A stretch of 64,000 nucleotides of DNA. Origin: Notolepis coatsorum. Its lineage: Eukaryota; Chordata; Actinopteri; Aulopiformes; Paralepididae. Of the stretch, positions 19,409 to 29,559 are shown one piece after another. A program made the position numbers and the translations under genes. Numbering within the stretch: the stretch's first letter is position 1; every line of letters starts with the position of its first letter. The notes under the pieces are model-generated. The model did no database searches and was not told where the DNA came from. It was given only the letters and a program-made list of their open reading frames with translations. The stretch covers positions 151,819,534 through 151,883,533 of the forward strand of contig OZ020590.1 in NCBI GenBank assembly GCA_963971535.1. The letters run 5' to 3'.

Positions 19409-20395
19409 TGTTGAGATAAGAGACTCTGTATGGGATTGTTAGTAACTGTCCAACTGTACATATGACTGTTTACACTAGTAACTGTTTATCTGTGTAGACA
19501 ATTGTCTCCATCAAGTGATTGCCTTGGTGCATATATATCTGTCCCCACTGGAGGGCGCTCTGGGCGTAGCCACTCAGGTATTCTACCTTAGGGCGACTAT
19601 AAAAGAGGTGGTGCCCGCCCCTATCGTTCTCTCCTCCAACGTCTCTCAAAGAGAGAAGAGTGTTGTACAACTACTTCTTATGTGTGAATAAAAGAAGCCA
19701 CGCCAGTTCAGGCACAAGATAGAAACGATGCCTCTTGACCACATTATTGACGCCCTGAAGTGAGTTCTGTTAACAGGTTATGCGCCCAGATAACGTCGGG
19801 GAGAAATAGTGGAGGTACTGTATCAAGCTTAGCTGAAGTTAAAGGCTAGGATAGCGCCGGGAGCACCGCGTGGCTAGTCGCTAGGCCGACCAGAGTAAAA
19901 AGCTAAGCATACCATTAACGAAGAGGATGGAAAACCAAAGAAGAGACAAGTGGCCGACATTCACTGGGAAAGCAGAGAACTACGAACTCTGGGAAGAGCG
20001 CATGCTGTGCTGCATGCATGGGGCGGGGCTGAAGGAGACGATCCTGGGGGCCCCCACCGGAGAACTAACAGCGGAAGAGCAAGCCCTGGACGACCAGAGG
20101 AATGCTAGCGCGCCTGGGGCTGATATTCCGCGACACTAAAGACAGAGGCCGAGAAAGCCTGGCGGTACTGAGAGAACATTTCATCGGGCGAGGAAGACCC
20201 AGAGTCGTGGCCCTCTACACAGCACTAACGGGCCTGAGGAAGGGGACCACCGAAACAGTGACCGAATACGTCAACAGAGCGGAGCAAATCACAACGCCAT
20301 TGAGGAATGCCGGAGAAGCACCGAGCGATGGGCTGATGATGGCGATGATGATGAGGGGACTACCGGAGATCCAGCCCATGCTCTTTTTCAGCAAC
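19409..20395 (+). mobile_element. Ty1/Copia-type LTR and gag fragment
   Basis: An LTR-like segment begins TGTTGAGATAAGAG at 19409 and has a TATA box (TATAAAA, 19598-19604) and a GTGAATAAAAG polyadenylation signal near 19686. It ends around 19742 before a primer-site-like TGACGCCCTGAAGTG. The gag frame then starts at 19927 (MENQRRDKWPTFTGKAENYE), which matches Copia-type gag. A deletion/frameshift near 20100 moves it to a second frame (RLGLIFRDTKDRGRE, GLRKGTTETVTEYVNRAE, EAPSDGLMMAM). Pol and the 3' LTR are missing. Confidence 0.75.
19927..20395 (+). pseudogene. Copia gag remnant
   Basis: Two overlapping frames (19927-20139 and about 20102-20395) together cover the N-terminal and middle parts of a Copia gag (UBN2-like). 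About 20 codons are missing at the junction. Sequence after about 20395 turns into non-Copia CACA-rich and minisatellite DNA, so the element was cut by a later rearrangement. Confidence 0.7.
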
Positions 20396-20454
20396 GCCCT
20401 GCTTCACATTCACACAGTTCCACACATTCACACCCAGTACAAACCACAGTCTGA

Positions 20455-21465
20455 CACTGTTCACCACTAGGAGCTGCCCAGTACAAACCACAGTCTGACC
20501 CTGTTGACCACTAGGAGCTGCCCAGTACAACCACAGTCTGACACTGTTGACCACTAGGAGCTGCCCAGTACAACCACAGTCTGACACTCTTGACCACTAG
20601 GAGCTGCCCAGTACAACCACAGTCTGACACTGTTGACCACTAGGAGCTGCCCAGTACAAACCACAGTCTGACACTGTTGACCACTAGGAGCTGCCCAGTA
20701 CAACCACAGTCTGACACTCTTGACCACTAGGAGCTGCCCAGTACAACCACAGTCTGACACTGTTGACCACTAGGAGCTGCCCAGTACAAACCACAGTCTG
20801 ACACTGTTGACCACTAGGAGCTGCCCAGTACAACCACAGTCTGACACTGTTGACCACTAGGAGCTGCCCAGTACAAACCACAGTCTGACACTGTTGACCA
20901 CTAGGAGCTGCCCAGTACAAACCACAGTCTGACACTGTTGACCACTAGGAGCTGCCCACTACAACCACAATCTGACACTGTTGACCACTAGGAGCTGCCC
21001 AGTACAACCACAGTCTGACACTGTTGACCACTAGGAGCTGCCCAGTACAACCACAGTCTGACACTGTTGACCACTAGGAGCTGCCCAGTACAACCACAGT
21101 CTGACACTGTTGACCACTAGGAGCTGCCCAGTACAACCACAGTCTGACACTGTTGACCACTAGGAGCTGCCCAGTACAACCACAGTCTGACCCTGTTGAC
21201 CACTAGGAGCTGCCCAGTACAAACCACAGTCTGACACTGTTGACCACTAGGAGCTGCCCAGTACAACCACAGTCTGACACTGTTGACCACTAGGAGCTGC
21301 CCAGTACAAACCACAGTCTGACCCTGTTGACCACTAGGAGCTGCCCAGTACAAACAACAGTCTGACACTGTTGACCACTAGGAGCTGCCCAGTACAACCA
21401 CAGTCTGACACTGTTGACCACTAGGAGCTGCCCAGTACAACCACAGTCTGACACTGTTGACCACT
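20455..21465. repeat. 42-bp minisatellite, about 24 copies
   Basis: Tandem unit of 42-43 bp: CCACTAGGAGCTGCCCAGTA, then CAACCACAGTCTGACACTGTTGA. Most variation is one optional A (CAACC/CAAACC) and single substitutions. Minus-strand ORFs across it (QTVVCTGQLLVVN) are repeat artefacts. The right edge runs directly into SINE-like sequence, and the array may have arisen inside that element. Confidence 0.95.
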
Positions 21466-21600
21466 GCAATTTGGACCGCTGGAGCAGTTGGAGGTTAAGT
21501 GCCTTGCTCAGGGGACCTTCAACAGTGGGTATCGAACCGGCATCCTTCCGGTCACAATGTCTGCTTCTCTAACCTACCTTCTCTAACCGCTTCTCCCAGA
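21466..21600 (-). mobile_element. tRNA-SINE-like fragment
   Basis: Contains TTAAGTGCCTTGCTCAGGGG and GTATCGAACCGGCATCCTTC, the reverse complement of a tRNA-type box B region (GGTTCGATAC) followed by the conserved fish SINE core-like stretch. Truncated on the left by the minisatellite. Confidence 0.55.
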
Positions 21601-22081
21601 TTGACAGAATAGTCCACATTTGTGAACTTGTTGTGTGATTGGTTCCAAACTGGGACTCCTCTCAGACTACCATACTTTAGTTGTTCAGATATTGGAAGCA
21701 GAACATTTTAGCATTTGTTAGCATCATGCTAAGCATGGTAGTGGGAGTCAATAATGAGTGGCATGAAGCAGGAATATTACTCAGCAATATGATTGACTGA
21801 TTGATTGATTATTGTATTTCTGTGCCGAACCCTCATGGGTTTATAAGACACCAAAAATAGTGTTGCAGTGTTCCATCATTACATTAGACATTACATTTTA
21901 TTATCTATATACGGATTACATAAATACAGATATACAGCTTGGTCTAACAAAATCTGCTACAATCTGAAGCACAACTCAAGTTGTTCATATTCATTCGACT
22001 CAATACAATGAATCAAATCCAATCAATGCATACACACAAAGTATTGTAGGAGGGTTGAGGGCCATGTAATAGATAAATAAT
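21601..22081. other. Unassigned non-coding spacer
   Basis: No ORF of note. A TGATTGATTGATT run lies near 21792, followed by AT-rich sequence with TTTATAAGACACC; this may be the edge of an old non-LTR element but cannot be assigned. Confidence 0.4.
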
Positions 22082-22476
22082 GTGAATCACTACCCACCTT
22101 CAAAACCGCCCTCAAAGAGCACCTACGGGAGACTGCAATTAGAAACTGGCCACTGTAAATGTCCAAACACCCCCACCCACCCACCCCCTCCTAATGTACA
22201 GTCTCCTCCCCACCGTATGTATATATTTTCTTTTAGGATCTCTGGGTAACAGTACTGTATATTTGCATATCGTATATGTCACAAATGTAACAGTACTATA
22301 TACCTGTATCCCTATGTCATAAATATCATGAATTGAAAATGGGGGACCCTGATGTAAACAAGACGAAAGTCTTTCTCTGGTCTGCATCCCCTTAACAATT
22401 GTGTGTATTGAGCCGTACTGTATTGTACCCATTCTGCAATCTGTTATAATAATAAAGTTTTCATTCATTCATACTA
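22082..22476 (+). mobile_element. LINE 3' end fragment (plus), second copy
   Basis: Starts within the last codons of RT (CACTACCCACCTTCAAAACC) and carries the complete 3' UTR with AATAAAG and a (TTCA)n tail. It is nearly identical to 18130-18525, and both are followed by the same unclassified element, so the pair is a local duplication rather than two insertions. Confidence 0.8.
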
Positions 22477-23869
22477 CTGAGCAATAGTGCTAATCAGATG
22501 TATGTACAGAGTTGTTGTATTAATATGTATCTATCCATATATATTGTGACATCCTCCAGGCACGATGCAGTATACAAGTAGATTTCTTGAACTGATTTTA
22601 ATGAAGCTTGTCCATTCTCCATCCAAACCGTAAATACATACACAATACATACAAATGATACCATTAGCAATTGAAAGCCCATCAAAAACGTAGCTAACAT
22701 CAACCGTCAACATATAACGAAAATCATTATCCATAGCAATCAATACCTTATTGGCTGCGTGCCAGTATAAGAGAACATCGATTGTGTTGTGTCTTTGTCC
22801 TTTTTCTTGTTATATTGTCTTGTGTTAGACAACTATTTTACTTGCTTGAATTGACCGCAAAGTCAAGACAGCCATCCATCAAGTCATGTCGGGTCTCAAA
22901 GAAAGGCGGAAACACATCACCGGATAGTAAGTGGGAAACAAGTCTTGTGAGACTAAATAATTGCACAAGCAAAAAGAAATCATGCGCCACTCATATTATC
23001 TATATAAACCCATATCAAATACAATCCTGAGTATTATTATTAATATGCAAAAATAAACGTATAAGATTGTAAGCGAATATAACCATATTAACAAACTGTT
23101 AACCATAGCTGCATTTACATATATCCACATCTGTCTGTACATACCTGCATATAATCCTTTGTATATCTGTAGATACTAGCCTCTATCTATCTATACATTT
23201 TGTACATGTCCCTTACCTACTCTTACTAGTTACGCTGCTGGCCAGTATGACTTACTACCATAGTGTCTTTATACCTGTATCACTGTACATGTTAATACTA
23301 TATCTATATCTGTACATATCCCTTACCTACTCTTACTAGTTACTAGGGGTGTAAAGGTACACGTATCCGTACCGATTCAGTGTGTACCATACCGTACCGA
23401 ACGGCTGTGTACCGAACGAATACAACGGTATGTTAACCAATAACGACCCACTGGGGGCTGTTTTTTTCACAATCTAATATAATAATAATAATTTTTTTTC
23501 CCTTTACAAGTCGATTATTAATTTCAATATAGAATATTTGTTGACAGCCCTACAAGTACAATTAGTTACTGCACACTACATCACCCCTGAGTGGAACATG
23601 GAAAGCCAAACTTTCCCCCACTGTACCAAAAACCTGTACCGAACCGTGACTTCAAAACCGAGGTACGTACCGAACCGTGGTTGTGTACCGTTACACCCCT
23701 ACTAGTTACTATATGTATATCTGTACATATCTCTTACCTACTCTTACTAGTTACGCTGCTGGCCAGTATGACTTACTACCATAGTGTCTTTATACCTGTA
23801 TCACTGTACATATTAATACTTAATACTACAACTCTGTACATACATCTGATTAGCACTAATACTAATCAG
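22477..23869. mobile_element. Unclassified inverted-repeat element (copy A2) with nested hAT MITE
   Basis: The left end CTGAGCAATAGTGCTAATCA ... ACAGAGTTGTTG recurs inverted at 23808-23869 (CAACTCTGTACATACATCTG, then ATTAGCAC), giving imperfect ~50-bp terminal inverted repeats over 1.39 kb. Without the nested MITE (358 bp) the body is about 1.03 kb. A conserved but unrecognised ORF is at 22782-23030. Internal TACCTACTCTTACTAGTTAC segments are tandemly repeated. Confidence 0.5.
23344..23701. mobile_element. hAT-type MITE
   Basis: 358 bp with ends TAGGGGTGTAAAGGTACAC and GTGTACCGTTACACCCCTA, and 8-bp TSDs CTAGTTAC at 23336-23343 and 23702-23709. Terminal TAGGG and 8-bp duplication are typical of hAT. 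Short subterminal GTACCG repeats are present and there is no coding capacity. Confidence 0.9.
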
Positions 23870-24010
23870 TGGCTCGGGAGGTAGAGCAGTCATCTGGTAA
23901 TCTGGAGGTTCCCAGTTCGATTCCCCTTCTCCCGGGCAGCGTGTCGAAGTGTCCTTGAGCAAGACACTTAACCCCTAACTTAACCCCATTGCAGTAGTTG
24001 AGGGAGGCGA
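23870..24010 (+). mobile_element. tRNA-derived SINE (plus)
   Basis: TGGCTCGGGAGGTAGAGCAG (box A) and AGTTCGATTCC (box B) are about 36 bp apart, followed by the fish SINE stretch GTCCTTGAGCAAGACACTTA. Not a functional tRNA gene: no acceptor stem pairing and a non-tRNA body. Confidence 0.75.
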
Positions 24011-24109
24011 GACGTGACTGTTGATTGGACGAGGAGTTGGGTGGCTTCATTTGTCAGCAAGGGGCGGATCCTTCTGCCGTTGCTCAGGAGGAACATTCCA
24101 TGCAGGGCA

Positions 24110-24965
24110 GGGATACAAACTGGTCAGACTACTGCTTGACCTTACTCCTAGAACCCACCTCACCCCTGCCCACTTTGACAACCTAGGATGGCTTAGAGTA
24201 GACGACAGAGTACAGCAACTTGCAATGGGCCTGGTCTACAAGATACACTACACGACTAAAGTACCCATGTCCATGTCAAAATACTTCCCAAAGGCCAGTG
24301 AATACCACGATCACAACACCAGAGGGAGCTCCACAAATCATGTCAAACCCAGATTCGGCTCAAACAAGGGACTAAACACGTTTCGCAATTATGCCACATC
24401 AATGTGGAACGCCCTACCCACAGCTGTAAAGGAATGTGAATCACTACCCACTTTCAAAGAGCACCTACGGGAGACTGCAGTTGGAAACTGGCCCCTGTAA
24501 ATGTCTAAACCCAACCCCCTCCAATGTACAGTAAATGTCCTAACCCAATAATACACAAGACCCTCTTCTTGGGACCAAGTAAGGTTTAGTCGATATTCCA
24601 ATGTACAGTTTTGCTTGTAGTTTCCCCCACCCACCTCCAATGTACAGTTCCCCCCCCCCACCTACCCAACCTCCTCCAATGTACAATTTCTACGTCAAAT
24701 GTATATACTCTCTTTTTTAGACTCTTTTTGTATCACAAACAGTACTGTATTTGTAAATCTGGTATGTCATAAATGTATAGATGTAGCAGTACTGTCTATC
24801 TGTATGTTGTGTATGTCATATATGTTATGATGAATTGAAAATGGGGGACCCTGATGTAAACAAGATGAAAGTCTTTCTCTGGTCTGCATCCCCTTAACAA
24901 TTATGTGTATTAAGCTGTACTGTATTGTACCCATTCTGCAATCTGTTAATAAAGTTTTCAATCAA
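24110..24965 (+). mobile_element. LINE RT C-terminus and 3' UTR, unit 2
   Basis: Open from LVRLLLDLTPRTHLTP through MGLVYKIHYTTKV to the stop at 24498-24500, then 3' UTR and AATAAAG near 24948. It shares the four-codon deletion with 1-290, confirming paralogy of the 24.2-kb and 1-kb regions. The left junction (24050-24110) is with unassigned DNA after the SINE. Confidence 0.88.
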
Positions 24966-25850
24966 TCAATCATACACTGCACACTGAGGCCTACAACAAA
25001 CTGACCGGATCTTCCTTTATTCATTATGTTGATTGTACTGTAGCACTATTTTACTCTGTCCATTCTATTGCATAATTTTACTATCTATTCTATTCTACTA
25101 TTCTATTATTGCACTGTATTATTTTACTCTGTCTATTGCTTTTTATTACAGGTTCAAAACTGTCGGGTATTAAACTGTGTGGGTATCAAACAAGAGACTG
25201 TCAGGCTTTAAAACTGTGTAAGAACCAGGCCTAGAACTGCACCCTGAGAGGGAACTGCACCCTGAGAGAGGGAACTGCACTCAGAGGGAGGTTCGAAGGG
25301 TCAAAGTGGGTATAAGACAGGAGGGAAGACTGTCAAGTTTTAAACTGTGGATACCAAACAGAGAAGGTAAAGACGACTTTGAACTGTTGAACAGTAATCC
25401 AGAACTATTTTATTGCACTGTAAAAGAAAATTCAAATAATAATTTGCATGGAATAGCGCACAAACTAAAGTATGTAGAAATTAACTGGTTAGTCAGTCTT
25501 GGACTATAAACAATGCCTGTCAAATGAGCCATGCTATCGTCTCCATAGCTATAATACAGAACACACGATGGGTCCGCAAACATCGCTAAAATGGTCAATA
25601 ACGCTGGCGCCATTGAGTAAAGATGGGAAAAGAGCGTGGCGGTCATGAGTTAACAGGGACGGGGTTGAATGTGAACTAGATGAGGGAGGAAGGGACGTGA
25701 GTTTGTTTCTTCTCTGGTGTGAATCCTCATGTATGTCTTTATATGTGCCTTCCATGTAAATCCTTTCCCACAAACTTCACGACTAAATGTTTTTTCCCCG
25801 AGTATGAGTTCTGATGTACTTTTACGTCACGTTTTGCACCAAATATTTTA
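24966..25850. other. Spacer and decayed zinc-finger 3' end, unit 2
   Basis: Paralogous to 763-2318 without the TTAA foldback element. Contains a shorter 18-bp repeat array (about 25230-25285) and, on the minus strand at about 25690-25850, the same frameshifted relic fingers (VCGKGFTWKA-like). No other gene seen. Confidence 0.6.
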
Positions 25851-27634
25851 TCACAGTGTGCAACTATAGGGCTTTTCCCCCGTATGGCTTCTCATGTGTC
25901 TATTCAGGTCTCCCTGTCTAGTATATCTTTTAGGACACAGTGTGCAACTATAGGGCTTTTCCCCAGTATGGCTTCTCATGTGACTATTCAGGTGTCCCTG
26001 TGTAATATATCTTTTAGGACACAGTGTGCAACTATAGGGCTTTTCCCCAGTATGGCTTCTCATGTGAATATTCAGGTCTCCCCGTTTAATATATCTTTTA
26101 GGACACAGTGTGCAACTATAGGGCTTTTCCCCAGTATGGCTTCTCATGTGAATATTCAGCTCTCCCCGTTTAATATATCTTTTAGGACACAGTGTGCAAC
26201 TATAGGGCTTTTCCCCAGTATGGCTTCTCATGTGAATATTCAGCTCTCCCCGTGTAATATATTTTTTAGGACACAGTGTGCAACTATAGGGCTTTTCCCC
26301 AGTATGGCGTCTTATATGGTCTTTTAGGTGAGATTTTACACTAAATCTTTTAGGACACAGTGTGCAACTATAGGGCTCTTCCACAGTATGGCTTCTCATG
26401 TGTACTTTTAGGTTAGATTTTACACTAAATCTTTCAGGACACAGGGTGCAACTATAGGGCTTGTCCCCAGTGTGGCTTCTCATATGTACTTCCAAGAGTG
26501 TAATGTCAGTACATTTCTTGCCACAAACAGTACATGTCATGTGAGTTTGAAAGTGAAGTTTTAAGCTCTCTGTGGGTTCTAAATGTTTTCCACACAAACC
26601 ACAGTCAATAAGATGGACTTCAAGATGGGGCATTAAAGCTTTCCTATTAGGAAAACATTTCCCACACACTTTACAGCTCCAGGTCTCACATGGTATTTGG
26701 TTTGATAATTTCACCTCATGGGATGAAACCACAGAGCTCTTCAACTGGTTGCTGTTAGACAAACTCTGTCCTTTGTTTTTCTGTGTCTTCTTTGATGTCA
26801 GTGAGTTTAAACCAGGATGAGGTTCACTAGTCTCCAGCCAATCATCACTGTCATCAGTATCAGTTCCAGAACAGTGTGAAGAGAGGAGCTGGCCATCTGT
26901 AGTTGGTTCTAAATCACCAGCTGGATCTAAGTTACTGACTGGTTCTGATAATCCACAGTCCTCTCCATCAGGTTCTGTTTTCATCTGTTCTGTTGAGGTG
27001 CTGGCTAGAGGCTCTGTCTCTCTGTTTTCCTCAGTCTGGGTTTGGTTAAACCATGAGGACTGAGGTTTCTCTTCATCATGTTCACTCTTCACAGGGACAG
27101 GGTTGAAGGTGAACTTGATATCAGCCTCCTCCAGACCTTGAAGCTGCTCTCCCTCCTGACTGGTCCAGAGTTCCTCCTGTTCCTCTTTAATCTGTAGGAG
27201 CTCTGGGTCCTGGGTTTGGTTAAACCATGAGGACTGAGGTTTCTCTTCATCATGTTCACTCTTCACAGGGACAGGGTTGAAAGTGAACTTGATATCAGCC
27301 TCCTCCAGACCTTGAAGCTGCTCTCCCTCCTGACTGGTCCAGAGTTCCTCCTGTTCCTCTTTAATCTGTAGGAGCTCTGGGTCCTGGGTTTGGTTAAACC
27401 ATGAGGACTGAGGTTTCTCTTCATCATGTTCACTCTTCACAGGGACAGGGTTGAAAGTGAACTTGATATCAGCCTCCTCCAGACCTTGAAGCTGCTCTCC
27501 CTCCGGACCGGTCCAGAGTTCCTCCTGTTCCTCTTTAATCTGTAGGAGCTCTGGCTGCTCCTGACTCAGACTGGGGCTCCTCTCCTGCTGTTCAGGGGGA
27601 ACCTCCTCTTCACAGACAGAGAGCTGTGGGGGGT
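25851..27634 (-). CDS. C2H2 zinc-finger protein, terminal coding exon (copy 2)
   Basis: Same architecture as copy 1: acceptor CCTCCCTCCAG before 27634, N-terminus [17 protein letters not shown], three 58-residue acidic repeats with IKEE/VKSE motifs, linker with MKTE, then 10 fingers. Finger order differs from copy 1: after two FSVKS fingers come [32 protein letters not shown] and TRQGDLNR helices. It ends at the same premature stop after PYSCTL. One linker is TVEEPYS. The start codon must lie in an unseen upstream exon. Confidence 0.85.
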
Positions 27635-27717
27635 CTGGAGGGAGGGAGAATAATAACATGAATAGTTGTAATTGCTGTCACCATTGGAAAGCCACCCATT
27701 TTAAGAATTCACACATG

Positions 27718-28114
27718 TTCTTCCTGTGCTCCAGGACAGTTCAGTCAGTATGTTCTTCCTGTGCCCCAGGACAGTTCAGTCAGTATGTTCTTCCTGTGCC
27801 CCAGGACAGTTCAGTCAGTATGTTCTTCCTGTGCCCCAGGACAGTTCAGTCAGTATGTTCTTCCTGTGCCCCAGGACAGTTCAGTCAGTATGTTCTTCCT
27901 GTGCCCCAGGACAGTTCAGTCAGTATGTTCTTCCTGTGCTCCAGGACAGTTCAGTCAGTATGTTCTTCCTGTGCTCCAGGACAGTTCAGTCAGTATGTTC
28001 TTCCTGAGGACAGTTCAGTCAGTATGTTCTTCCTCAGTATGTACTGACATACTGACTGAACTGTCCTTGAGCACAGGAAGAACATACTGACTGAACTGTC
28101 CTGGAGCACAGGAA
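27718..28114. repeat. Head-to-head inverted 35-bp minisatellite (unit 2)
   Basis: About nine plus-oriented units, then the apex GTATGTACTGACATAC near 28037-28052, then about two inverted units. The apex sequence is identical to unit 1, while the number of units on each side differs. Confidence 0.9.
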
Positions 28115-28478
28115 GAACATAGATGGTGAAAAAACGAGGTAGTTCACTATGTCGGCCGATGATTAAAATGACATAAATGATGCAACATACAGATATATAT
28201 CATGACATAAATGACATACAGGTATACAGTACTGTTACATTTGTGACATACAAGATATGCAAATATACAGTAGTTAAACAGAGATCTTAACAGAAAATAT
28301 ATACATACGAGGGGGAGGAAACTGTACATTAGGAGGGATTGGGTGGGTGGGAGGAGACATGTGTATTGTGAATTGTGTATTGTGAAAGCCAAGGTAGGTG
28401 ATTCAATAATGTTACTAGATCAACTGATCTTTACAGTTGAATTTTTTTTCAAATAGTCTACTAGTACAAATGTTTGGA
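28115..28478 (-). mobile_element. LINE 3' UTR fragment (minus) and spacer, unit 2
   Basis: 28150-28350 is the reverse complement of LINE 3' UTR sequence, as in unit 1. The remainder up to the THAP exon is non-coding. Confidence 0.6.
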
Positions 28479-28685
28479 TCAAAATGCTGATCGGTACTTT
28501 GGTACTTCGTTCAGACGGGAGAGGAGGAGAGGGGGTGTTTGCCTCCTTTCCTCAGACAATTCTTTGCACTCTTCTCCCTGATTTGTAATAGCTTTTGGCA
28601 ATCTGAAGTACTCCAAATGCTTTTCCCGGTCCGACCGATTAGTACAGCCAAAAACACAACAATAATTGACCCTTTTAAGCAACAA
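28479..28685 (-). pseudogene. THAP-domain first-exon-like sequence (unit 2), no ATG
   Basis: Same THAP N-terminal half (NYCCVFGCTNRSDREKH, YFRLPKAITNQGEE). A TAA lies in frame just before the two leucine codons, and TTG is the only start-like codon. The frame continues past ERRQ to a different C-terminus than in units 1 and 3 because of a small indel in the GAGAGGAG run. Relic or alternative-start status is unresolved. Confidence 0.6.
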
Positions 28686-29044
28686 TTAACAGGAACAGTT
28701 GCGAGTTCGGTTGCGTTGTAAACATTCAGTATCTCCAAAATGGTCGACTTCCGGTTTGATGACGCACCGTGAAAACGCTTGTGTGCTACAACACAGTACA
28801 TAAGCTACTGTCTAGCTTTATACAATTAAACTCTTACACTAAACCAAAATAAAATCAAAACATTACTTAAAACAGAAATGGTAAACTAGCGCCACCTGCT
28901 GAACAGAGCAGGAAATGCCACAATGCATAGAGTTAGCAGGTAAATTAATTTACATTGATAAACATAAAATATGCATGGAGCCACATACCTGCAGAAGACA
29001 CATAAAACAACACCGCTGGAGTCTTCTGGTCGCTGCACATCTTG
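28686..29044. other. THAP upstream flank, unit 2
   Basis: Equivalent to 5240-5834 but lacking the 236-bp retroposon (empty AAACAT site near 28960). No gene seen. Confidence 0.5.
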
Positions 29045-29415
29045 CATATCTACATGTACAAAATTAAACAATTCATTAGTTTCTTCACCATAATAACTCA
29101 TACCTACATGTACAAAATTAAACAATTCATTAGTTTATTCACCATAATAACTCATACCTACATGTACTAAATTAAACACTTCATTAGTTTCTTCACCATA
29201 ATAACTCATACCTACATGTACAAAATTAAACAATGCATTTGTTTTTTTCACCATAATAACTCATACCTACATGTACTAAATTAAACACTTCATTAGTTTC
29301 TTCACCATAATAACTCATACCTACATGTACTAAATTAAACAATTCATTAGTTTCTTCACCATAATAACTCATACCTACATGTACAAAATTAAACAATGCA
29401 TTAGTTTCTTCACCA
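29045..29415. repeat. 54-bp tandem repeat (unit 2)
   Basis: About seven copies of the CTTCACCATAATAACTCATACC-type unit, as in unit 1, with several unit-specific substitutions. Confidence 0.85.
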
Positions 29416-29559
29416 TAATAATAATAATAACTCAAAGAACAGAGATAATGGAATCTGCATGGAATGGCCGTAGCAATCATTGCGACATTTAACCTACCTA
29501 TAAAACTAGAACTATAATAATAATAATAATGCAGGACCTGTTGCAGAGGTCTTTATTCG

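Noticed and set aside
20455..21465. Regular repeat array resembling a CRISPR
   Set aside because: Units are contiguous with no unique spacers; the context is a fish genome. It is a minisatellite.
23870..23950. Possible tRNA gene
   Set aside because: Has box A and box B but no acceptor-stem complementarity and continues into SINE body; a tRNA-derived SINE fits better.
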